Below, in pieces: positions 7,550 through 15,419 of a stretch of DNA of 64,000 nt (position 1 is the first letter of the stretch; the number at the start of each line of letters is the position of its first letter). Below the pieces are notes generated by a model that saw only the letters and a program-made list of their open reading frames with translations, had not been told where the DNA came from and made no database searches. The translations under genes were made by a program, and so were the position numbers. Origin of the DNA: Streptomyces koelreuteriae (GTDB lineage: Bacteria > Actinomycetota > Actinomycetes > Streptomycetales > Streptomycetaceae); NCBI RefSeq assembly GCF_018604545.1, contig NZ_CP075896.1, positions 2,666,001 to 2,730,000 of the forward strand. The letters run 5' to 3'.

Positions 7550-10500
7550 CTATCGGCCCGCACCGACGTCCTCGGAGTGCGGTTCCTCACCGGGCGGCTC
7601 CTCGCTCAGCAGCCGCTCCAGCGCCGCGCGGTCCGGCAGATCGTCGGGGCGGACGATCTCGCCGGTGCGTACGTACAGGAATCCGGCCGTGACGGATTCC
7701 GGGGGTACGCCCTGCTGCTCGGCCCAGGCGAGGCGGTAGACGGCGAGCTGGAGGGGGTCCGCGGTGCGTGCGCGGTGGGTCTTCCAGTCGACGATCTCGT
7801 ACGTCGCGCTCTCGCCGTCGCCCTCCTTGTAGACGGCGTCGATGCGGCCCCGTACGACGCGGCCGGCGAGCGCGAGCTGGAAGGGGGCCTCCACCCGGTA
7901 GGGCGTGCGGTGGGCGTACTCGGTCTGCTCGAAGGCGTCCTTGAGGGCCTCCAGGTCCCGTTCGTCGGCGATCTCCGCTTCGCGGCCGGGCAGCTCCTCC
8001 GGCTCCAGCAGGGGCAGCGTCAGCTCTTCGAAGCGGGCCTCGACCCAGGCGTGGAAGCGGGTGCCGCGGCGGGCGGCGGGCTGGGGCGGGCGGGGCATGG
8101 GCCGGGCCAGCTCCTGAGCGAGGCCGTCCGGGTCGGCGGCCAGGAGCAGGAGCTGGGTGGCCGTGAGGGAGGTGGGCAGGGGGACCTCGGTGACGCTGTC
8201 GCGGGCGCGCAGGAGCTCGCCGGTGAGGGCGTCGAGGTCGCGGTCCCAGGAGGCGACGGTGCGGGATTCCTCCGGGGTGAGGTATGGGTGTGAGTCCTGA
8301 GGTTCCGGTGGTCCCGCCTGGTGGGGGACTGTGGGGCCGTCTGCCGGCCGTGCGTCTCCGGCCGCTGGGTCGTCGAAGCCCACGGTGTCCTCGTCGAAGT
8401 CGAACGGGTCGGGCTCGTCGTACGGAGGCTCGTCGTCCTCGGGGGGCGGGGGCCACTCCGGGTCGTCGATCGCGTCCGGGTCGTGCACGGCCGCCGGGTG
8501 CCCGTCCTCCTGGGAGGCGAGGTCCTCCAGGTGGGCCAGGACGGTCTCGGCGGCGGCGCGGCGGCGGGCCAGGGCCGCCTCGTCCAGGGGCAGGGGCCAG
8601 ACCTGGTCGGCGGTGGCCTGGTGCAGGGCCGGGTTCTCCTCGTCCTCGGCGGGTTCGTCCGCCCAGGCCTCGATCTCGCCGTACCCGGCCGCGCAGTGCT
8701 CGTAGAGGTCCTGGAGGAACGCCGAGGGGCCTCGGCGCTTCTTCTGGGTGGGGCCCCACCAGTGGCCGGAGCCCAGAAGCAGGGAGCGGGGGCGGGTGAA
8801 GGTGACGTAGCCGAGGCGGAGTTCCTCGGTGTGCTGGTGGTCCTTCATGGCCTCCTGGAAGGCCTTGAGGCCCTTGGCGTCCCAGGAGGTGATGCCGGGG
8901 AGGGTGTCGGCGTCGCCGCGCAGTTCGTGGGGCAGGACCTTGCCCTGGGAGGTCCACTTCTCGCGGCCCTGGCTGCTGGGGAAGGTGCCGGTGACCAGGC
9001 CGGGGACGACCACGACGTCCCATTCCAGGCCCTTGGACTTGTGGGCGGTGAGCACCTTGACGGTGTTCTCGCCGCCGGGGAGGGCGTTGTCGAGGCCCTT
9101 CTCGTACTGCGCGGCGGTGCGCAGGAAGCCGAGGAAGGCGAGCAGGCTCGCTTCGTTGTCACCGGCGGCGAAGGAGGCGGCGACGTCCAGGAAGTTGGAG
9201 AGGGTCTCGCGGCGGCGCGCCGCCAGGGCGTGCGGGGACGCCGACAGCTCCACCTCCAGGCCGGTGACGGCGAGGACGCGGTGCAGGACGTCCATCAGAG
9301 GGTCGGACAGGGAGCGGCGCAGGTCGCGCAGTTCGGTGGCCAGACGGGCGAAGCGCACGCGCGCGTCGGGCGAGAAGGGCAGCCCGTCGTCGTCCCCCTG
9401 GCCGTCCAGCGGCGTCTCCAGGAAGGTGTCGAGGGCGTCCGCGAGGGAGATCACCTCGGCCGGGTCGACCCCCTCGACGGCCTCGGCGAGGCGCCGGTCC
9501 GGGTCGTCCTCGCCCTCCACGCGCGCGTGGGTGACGAGGAACCGGGCCCGCCGCCCCAGCAGGGCGAGGTCGCGCGGGCCGATGCGCCAGCGCGGGCCGG
9601 TCAGCAGGCGGACCAGGGAGGCGTTGGCGCCGGGGTCCTGGAGGACCTCGCAGACGGCGACGAGGTCGGCGATCTCGGGCAGGTGCAGCAACCCGGACAG
9701 GCCGACGACCTCGACCGGGATGTCCCGGGCCACGAGTGCGCCCTGGATCTCGGAGAAGTCGGTCGCCGTGCGGCACAGGACCGCGATCTCGCCGGGGGCC
9801 GTCCCGGTCCTCACGAGGTGGGCGACGGAGTCGGCGGCCCAGTCGATCTCCTCGGCGTGCGTGCGCAGCAGGGCGCAGCGCACGATGCCGTCGCGTTCGG
9901 CCCCGGGGGCGGGGCGAAGCGCCTCCACGCCCGCGTGCAGGGCGCGCAGCGGCTCCGCGAGGCCGTTGGCGAGGTCGAGGAGGCGGCCGCCGCTGCGGCG
10001 GTTCTCGCTGAGCGCCTGCCGGGTCGCGGGGCGGCCGTCGGCGCGGGCGAAGTGCTCGGGGAAGTCGTCGAGGTTGGCGACGGAGGCGCCGCGCCAGCCG
10101 TAGATCGCCTGGCAGGGGTCGCCGACCGCGGTGACCGGGTGGCCGGTGCCCTCGCCGAACAGGCCCGCAAGGAGGACGCGCTGGGCGACAGAGGTGTCCT
10201 GGTACTCGTCGAGCAGGACCACCCGGAACTCGTCGCGCAGGAGGCGGCCCACCTCGGGGATCCCGGCGAGCCGGGCCGACAGGGCGATCTGGTCGCCGAA
10301 GTCGAGCAGGTCCCGCTCGCGCTTGGCGGCCCGGTAGCGGGTCACCAACTCGGCCAGTTCACGCCGCGCGGCGGCTGCTTCGGGGACCTTGCGCAGATCG
10401 CCGTTGCTGAGCTTGACGCCGCCCAGGGTCAGCAGCAGTTCGGCGTCGTACGCGCGCAGCGCCTCCGGGCGTACGAGGTGCTCGGCGAGTTCGGAGTCGA

Positions 10501-11017
10501 GGGCGAGGAGGTCGCCGACCAGGTCCGGGAAGGAACGGGTCAGGGCCGGATAGGAGCCCGGGGCCTCGCGCAGGACGCGCGCGGCGAGCTGGAAGCGGGT
10601 CGCGTCGGCGAGCAGCCGGGAGGTCGGCTCGAGCCCGATGCGCAGGCCGTGGTCGGTCAGCAGACGGCCCGCGAAGGAGTGGTACGTGGAGATCACCGGC
10701 TCGCCCGGCGGGTTGTCCGGGTCGATGGCGTCCGGGTCGGTGACACCGGCCTTGACCAGCGCCTTGCGCACGCGCTCGGCGAGTTCGGCGGCGGCCTTGT
10801 TGGTGAAGGTGAGTCCGAGCACCTGCTCGGGGGCGACCTGGCCGGTGCCGACCAGCCACACCACACGGGCCGCCATCACCGTCGTCTTGCCCGAGCCGGC
10901 GCCGGCCACGATCACCTGCGGGGCGGGCGGCGCGGTGATGCAGGCCGACTGCTCCGGGGTGAACGGGATGCCGAGGAGCTCCTTGAGCTGTTCGGGATCG
11001 GTGATTCGGGCGGGCAC
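7550..11017 (-). CDS. adnB: AdnB-like helicase-nuclease subunit (double-strand break resection)
   Basis: A 1155-residue UvrD-like helicase fused to a C-terminal RecB-type nuclease. Walker A is VAGAGSGKTTVMAARVV at about residues 37-53, motif II VLLDEYQDTSVAQ, motif III AVGDPCQAIYGWRGAS, motif V LTAHKSKGLEWDVVVVPG and motif VI LGYVTFTRPRSLL. The nuclease has GTRFHAWVEARF and GRIDAVYKEGDGE with IVDWKTHRA, the Asp/Glu/Lys residues of the RecB fold. A long acidic linker rich in Asp, Pro and Glu (around PPPEDDEPPYDEPDPFDFDE) separates the two parts. With AdnA it forms the actinobacterial counterpart of RecBCD/AddAB. The motor motifs are all intact, as expected for the leading motor. It lies 114 bp downstream of adnA. 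Confidence 0.9.
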   Translation of the reverse strand: MPARITDPEQLKELLGIPFTPEQSACITAPPAPQVIVAGAGSGKTTVMAARVVWLVGTGQVAPEQVLGLTFTNKAAAELAERVRKALVKAGVTDPDAIDPDNPPGEPVISTYHSFAGRLLTDHGLRIGLEPTSRLLADATRFQLAARVLREAPGSYPALTRSFPDLVGDLLALDSELAEHLVRPEALRAYDAELLLTLGGVKLSNGDLRKVPEAAAARRELAELVTRYRAAKRERDLLDFGDQIALSARLAGIPEVGRLLRDEFRVVLLDEYQDTSVAQRVLLAGLFGEGTGHPVTAVGDPCQAIYGWRGASVANLDDFPEHFARADGRPATRQALSENRRSGGRLLDLANGLAEPLRALHAGVEALRPAPGAERDGIVRCALLRTHAEEIDWAADSVAHLVRTGTAPGEIAVLCRTATDFSEIQGALVARDIPVEVVGLSGLLHLPEIADLVAVCEVLQDPGANASLVRLLTGPRWRIGPRDLALLGRRARFLVTHARVEGEDDPDRRLAEAVEGVDPAEVISLADALDTFLETPLDGQGDDDGLPFSPDARVRFARLATELRDLRRSLSDPLMDVLHRVLAVTGLEVELSASPHALAARRRETLSNFLDVAASFAAGDNEASLLAFLGFLRTAAQYEKGLDNALPGGENTVKVLTAHKSKGLEWDVVVVPGLVTGTFPSSQGREKWTSQGKVLPHELRGDADTLPGITSWDAKGLKAFQEAMKDHQHTEELRLGYVTFTRPRSLLLGSGHWWGPTQKKRRGPSAFLQDLYEHCAAGYGEIEAWADEPAEDEENPALHQATADQVWPLPLDEAALARRRAAAETVLAHLEDLASQEDGHPAAVHDPDAIDDPEWPPPPEDDEPPYDEPDPFDFDEDTVGFDDPAAGDARPADGPTVPHQAGPPEPQDSHPYLTPEESRTVASWDRDLDALTGELLRARDSVTEVPLPTSLTATQLLLLAADPDGLAQELARPMPRPPQPAARRGTRFHAWVEARFEELTLPLLEPEELPGREAEIADERDLEALKDAFEQTEYAHRTPYRVEAPFQLALAGRVVRGRIDAVYKEGDGESATYEIVDWKTHRARTADPLQLAVYRLAWAEQQGVPPESVTAGFLYVRTGEIVRPDDLPDRAALERLLSEEPPGEEPHSEDVGAGR

Positions 11018-11131
11018 AACGACAGAGGCTAGTAGCGACCACTGACAGTGGTGGCCGGATCGGTCTCCGGGGAGGATCCGCAGAGGCCCCGGGGACGAAG
11101 AGGCGCAGGTCAGCGCAGGTGGTGCGATAGC

Positions 11132-14100
11132 TCACTCGACGACATGGCGGCCCTCCTGGCGCGCGCTGCACGAGGCCCTGAACGAGCAGTGCGTGCAGTG
11201 CTGTCCGGCGGTCGGCGTGAACCGCTCGTCGAGGACCTTCCCGGCGGCGGTGGCCAGCAGATCGCCGACCCACTCCCCCTCCAGCGGCTCCTGGGCCTGC
11301 ACCTTGGGCAGGGTCTCGCCGCCGTCGCGCCGGGCGGCGCCCTGCCGGAGGTGGACGAGTTCGGCGCCGCCCGGCTCGGGACGCACGCCGTCGAAGGCGT
11401 CGTCGACGGCGCCCTCGCGGACGGCGAGCTGGTAGACGGCGAGCTGCGGGTGGCGTTCGACCTCCTTGCCGGTGGGCGCCTGCTTGCCGGTCTTGAAGTC
11501 GACCACGTAGGCGCGGCCGTCGCCGTCCGCCTCGACGCGGTCCATCTGGCCCCTGATGCGCACCTCGTATTCGCCCGCTTCGAGGGTGACGTCGAAGTCG
11601 TGCTCGCTGGCGACCGGGGTACGCCCGGTGCGGTCCATGACGTGCCACTGGAGGAACCGTTCGAGCGCCACGCGCGCGTTGTCCTTCTCCTGGTCCGACT
11701 TCCAGGGCGCGTCGAAGGCGAGCGCGTTCCACACGGAGTCGAGGCGTTCCATGAGGACGGAGAGGTCGGCCGGGGTGTGCCCGGAGGCGACCTCGTCGGC
11801 GAGGACGTGCACGACGTTGCCGAAGCCCTGTGCGGCGGTCGCGGGCGCGTCGGCCTTCACCTCGCGGCCCAGGAACCACTGCAGGGCGCAGGTGTTGGCC
11901 AGCTGGTCGAGGGCACTGCCGGAGAGCACGACGGGCTGGTCGCGGTTGCGCAGCGGCATCTTGGACTGCGTCGGCTCGAACATGCCCCACCAGCGGTAGG
12001 GGTGCGCGGACGGCACCAGGGGGCGGCCGTCCTCGTCGGCGAGGGCGGCGAGCCGGGCGAGGCGCCGGGCGGCGGCTTCCCGGAGGGCGTCGGAGACGCG
12101 CGGGTCGACGGTGGTGGCGCGCAGTTCGGCGACGAGTGCCGCGACGGACAGCGGGCGGCGCGGGCGTCCGGTGACGTCCTTGGGTTCGACGCCGAGCTCG
12201 GTGAGGAAGCGGGAGGGCTGGTCGCCGTCGTCCGCCGGGGCCTTGACCGCGGTGACGACGAGACGCTCACGCGCGCGCGTGGCGGCCACGTAGAACAGGC
12301 GGCGTTCCTCGGCGAGCAGCGCGCCGGGGGTGAGGGGTTCGGCGAGTCCGTCGCGCCCGATGCGGTCGGCCTCCAGGAGGGAGCCGCGGCGGCGCAGGTC
12401 GGGCCAGAGCCCCTCCTGGACGCCCGCGACGACCACGAGGCGCCACTGGAGGCCCTTGGAACGGTGCGCGGTCATCAGGCGGACGGCTTCGGGGCGTACG
12501 GCACGTCGTGTGAGGGTGTCGGCGGCGATGTCCTCGGCCTCGATCTCCTCCAGGAAGTTCAGCGTGCCCCGGCCGCCGGTGCGCTCCTCGGCGCGGGCCG
12601 CCGTCGCGAACAGCGCGCAGACCGCGTCCAGGTCACGGTCCGCGTTGCGCCCGGCCGCGCCGCCGCGGCGGGCGGCCCGCTCCAGCCGGGCGGGCCACGG
12701 TGTGCCGTTCCACAGGTCCCACAGCGCCTCCTCGGCCGTACCGCCGCCCGCCAGGCGTTCGCGGGCCTTGCGGAGCAGCGCGCCGAGGCGCTGTGCCCCG
12801 CGCACGTACGCGGGGTCGTGCACGGCCAGCCGCTCCGGCTCGGCGAGGGCCTGCGCGAGCAGCACGTCGGAGGGCGGCGGCAGCGGGTTGCCCGCAGCCC
12901 GCTCCTCGTCCCGCAGGGCCCGGCCGAGACGGCGCAGGTCGGCGGCGTCCATGCTCGCGAGGGGGGAGGTGAGGAGGGTGAGGGCGGTCTCGGTGTCGAG
13001 CCAGGAGGGGTCCGGCTCGGCGGATGGGCTGCCCCCGGAAGCGGAAGGGGCATCCTCGGAAGCGGAGAGTTCGTCCTTGGAAGCGGAGGATTCGTCCTCG
13101 GAAGCGGAGGGTTCGTCCTTGGAAGAGGCCTCCCCCTCGGGAGCCCTCGACGCCTCCGCCGCGGCCACCGCCCGTAGCGCCGTCAGGAGTGGTGCCACCG
13201 CCGGTTCGTGCCGGAGGGGTACGTCGTCGCCGTCGACGTCCACCGGGACACCGGCCGCCGTGAGGGCGCGGCGGACCGTGGGGACGGTGCGGGAGCCGGC
13301 GCGCACCAGCACGGCCATCTCGCTCCACGGGACGCCGTCCTCCAGGTGGGCCCTGCGGAGGATGTCGGCGATGTTGTCCAGCTCGGTCCCCGAGGTCGGG
13401 TACGTGTACGCCTCGACCCGGCCGCCGTCCCGCACGGGCGCGAGTTCGCGATGGGCGCGCACCTTCTCGGCGGGCAGGCGGGTCAGCGGCATGCGCTGGG
13501 TCAGCAGCCGGGTGGCGGCCAGCAGGCCGGCGCCGGAGCGGCGGGACGTGCGCAGCACCGCGACGGGGGCCGGGCGGCCGTCCGCGCGCGGGAAGGTGTG
13601 CGGGAAGTCGAGGATGCCGTTCACGTCCGCCCCGCGGAACGTGTAGATCGACTGGTCGGGGTCACCGAAGGCGACGAGGGTGCGGCCACCGCCCGCCAGG
13701 GCGTGCAGAAGTCGTACCTGAGAGGGATCCGTGTCCTGGTACTCGTCGACGTAGACGGCGTCGTACCGGGCGGCGAGCCACGCGGCGACCTCGGGGCGGC
13801 GGGCGAGGAGTACCGCGCGGTGGACGAGTTCCGCGTAGTCGATCACGCCCTGGAGATCGAGGACGTCGAGGTACTCGGCGAGGAAGGCGGCCGCCGCGCG
13901 CCAGTCGGGGCGGCCCGTGCTGCGGGCGAAGGCGTCCAGGGCGTCGGGGCCGAGGCCCAGTTCACGGCTGCGGGCGAGGACCGCCCGGACCTCGTCGGCG
14001 AAACCGCGCGTGGTCAGGCAGGCGCGCAGTTCGTCCGGCCAGCGCACGTGCGCGAGGCCGAGCCGCTCCAGGTCCACCTGGCCCGCGAGCAGCTCCCGTA

Positions 14101-14545
14101 CGGACACGTCCTGCTCGGGGCCGGACAGCAGTCGCATCGGCTCCACGAACAGGTCGCTGTCCTGGTGGGCGCGGACCAGGGCGTAGCAGAACGAGTGGAA
14201 GGTGGTCGCCCGGGGAGCGCGGGCCGCCCCGGCCCGGGTGGCCATGCGGTCGCGCAGTTCGACGGCCGCCCTGCGGCTGAAGGTGAGGACCAGGACGCGC
14301 TCGGGGTCCCCGCCCCGGGCGATGCGCTCGGTCACGGACTCGACGAGCGTGGTGGTCTTGCCGGTGCCCGGACCTGCGAGGACGAGCAGCGGGCCGGACC
14401 CGTGGTCAACCACGGAGCGCTGCGCGGCGTCCAGAAGAGGGGGGTCCACCCGGGCAGGAGGGGTACGAACCAGTCGATAAGCGCCACGGCTCCCCCGCCG
14501 CACCCGGGGGTGCGACAGGCCGCTGGTGGAGGAAGAGGAGCTCAC
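11132..14545 (-). CDS. adnA: AdnA-like helicase-nuclease subunit with Fe-S nuclease
   Basis: 1137 residues from GTG 14545. The N-terminal motor has LVLAGPGTGKTTT (about 53-65), VYVDEYQDTDPSQ, AFGDPDQSIYTFRGA and LMTAHRSKGLQWRLVVV. The C-terminal nuclease has GNVVHVLADEV, RIRGQMDRVE and YVVDFKTGKQAP. A Cys near residue 885 (ANTCALQWFLG) plus a terminal CTHCSFRASC cluster (1117, 1120, 1126) form the AddB/AdnA-type 4Fe-4S staple. A Ser/Glu/Asp heptad repeat is inserted in the motor at about 472-510 (bases about 13020-13130). Partner of AdnB, transcribed first. The frame extends to 14626, but residues before the GTG look non-coding. Confidence 0.9.
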   Translation of the reverse strand: MSSSSSTSGLSHPRVRRGSRGAYRLVRTPPARVDPPLLDAAQRSVVDHGSGPLLVLAGPGTGKTTTLVESVTERIARGGDPERVLVLTFSRRAAVELRDRMATRAGAARAPRATTFHSFCYALVRAHQDSDLFVEPMRLLSGPEQDVSVRELLAGQVDLERLGLAHVRWPDELRACLTTRGFADEVRAVLARSRELGLGPDALDAFARSTGRPDWRAAAAFLAEYLDVLDLQGVIDYAELVHRAVLLARRPEVAAWLAARYDAVYVDEYQDTDPSQVRLLHALAGGGRTLVAFGDPDQSIYTFRGADVNGILDFPHTFPRADGRPAPVAVLRTSRRSGAGLLAATRLLTQRMPLTRLPAEKVRAHRELAPVRDGGRVEAYTYPTSGTELDNIADILRRAHLEDGVPWSEMAVLVRAGSRTVPTVRRALTAAGVPVDVDGDDVPLRHEPAVAPLLTALRAVAAAEASRAPEGEASSKDEPSASEDESSASKDELSASEDAPSASGGSPSAEPDPSWLDTETALTLLTSPLASMDAADLRRLGRALRDEERAAGNPLPPPSDVLLAQALAEPERLAVHDPAYVRGAQRLGALLRKARERLAGGGTAEEALWDLWNGTPWPARLERAARRGGAAGRNADRDLDAVCALFATAARAEERTGGRGTLNFLEEIEAEDIAADTLTRRAVRPEAVRLMTAHRSKGLQWRLVVVAGVQEGLWPDLRRRGSLLEADRIGRDGLAEPLTPGALLAEERRLFYVAATRARERLVVTAVKAPADDGDQPSRFLTELGVEPKDVTGRPRRPLSVAALVAELRATTVDPRVSDALREAAARRLARLAALADEDGRPLVPSAHPYRWWGMFEPTQSKMPLRNRDQPVVLSGSALDQLANTCALQWFLGREVKADAPATAAQGFGNVVHVLADEVASGHTPADLSVLMERLDSVWNALAFDAPWKSDQEKDNARVALERFLQWHVMDRTGRTPVASEHDFDVTLEAGEYEVRIRGQMDRVEADGDGRAYVVDFKTGKQAPTGKEVERHPQLAVYQLAVREGAVDDAFDGVRPEPGGAELVHLRQGAARRDGGETLPKVQAQEPLEGEWVGDLLATAAGKVLDERFTPTAGQHCTHCSFRASCSARQEGRHVVE

Positions 14546-14811
14546 GTGGTTCGCCGGTCCTGGTGGAAGTACTGGTGGGCGGGCCACCGCGCGTGGCGGG
14601 AGGTGACCTCGGGGTGACGGGGGCACGCGCAGCCGACGCTACGCCGACGGATGAGGCGGAAGCAGGGCTTCCCCTTCTTCCCGCCGGCCACTCGCGGCGC
14701 TCGCGCCACTCATGCCCCTCGCCTCACGAACGTACGTCATGGCACCGACGTGCCCCGATTCCCCCGTCCGGATCACGGGCCACACGGGCGGCCGTCCGAT
14801 GGCGGAAGCTG

Positions 14812-15234
14812 TCAGGTGTGACCCTCCGCGCGTTCGCCGCCGTCCCACCGCGCCCGTCGCATGTCGATCCGCGGCAGGTGGTCCTCGGCGGCCCGGCTCG
14901 CTTCCTTCAGGGGTGTGCCCTCCGCGCGGTAGTGGCCGAGCGCCCGCTGCTCGTGTCCCGGGAGCAGGCGGCCGTCCGCGCGGACGACCCGCCACCACGG
15001 AACGGCTCCCCCGTAGAGAGCCATGGCCCGGCCGACCTGCCGCGGGCCGCCCTCCTCGAGCCACTCGGCGACGTCCCCGTATGTCATGACACGGCCCGGC
15101 GGGATCAGTTCGGCGACGTCGAGGACCCGCTCGGCATACGCGGGCAGGGCTTCCCCGGGTTCCGCGGGGGCGCCGTCGTCCCCCGTGCGGGTGTCCCGCG
15201 CGCCGGCGTCCTGCGGAAGACTCTCCTCGCTCAT
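14812..15234 (-). CDS. Alkyltransferase-like (ATL) protein, MGMT family without the active cysteine
   Basis: A 140-residue protein with the O6-alkylguanine-DNA alkyltransferase DNA-binding fold: LIPPGRVMTYGDVAEWL is the helix-turn-helix, and the active loop reads AVPWWRVVRADGRLLPG. In true MGMT this loop is PCHRV, so Cys is replaced by Trp. This marks ATL proteins, which bind and flip O6-alkylguanine and hand it to nucleotide excision repair without dealkylating it. The N-terminal ~25 residues are disordered. ATG 15234 is preferred; the ATG at 15243 is an alternative. An ATL gene lies next to adnA in M. tuberculosis as well. Confidence 0.88.
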   Translation of the reverse strand: MSEESLPQDAGARDTRTGDDGAPAEPGEALPAYAERVLDVAELIPPGRVMTYGDVAEWLEEGGPRQVGRAMALYGGAVPWWRVVRADGRLLPGHEQRALGHYRAEGTPLKEASRAAEDHLPRIDMRRARWDGGERAEGHT

Positions 15235-15419
15235 CCGCCCCATCCTGCCGCACCCCACCGACAACGGGACGCGTGTGCCCACGGGCGTTCCCTCGCCCGG
15301 CAGGACCGCGTCGGGCAGACTGTCCGCCCCCGCATGTGCACCCTGATGCCCCCGCGTATCGGTGCGGCATGCCACCATCGTGCGGGCGGTGACCGGTGAT
15401 ACGAGACCAAGAAGAGACG

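Noticed and set aside
8321..11032. 903-codon plus-strand frame opposite adnB
   Set aside because: Shadow of the AdnB gene; similar antisense frames lie opposite most long genes in this window.
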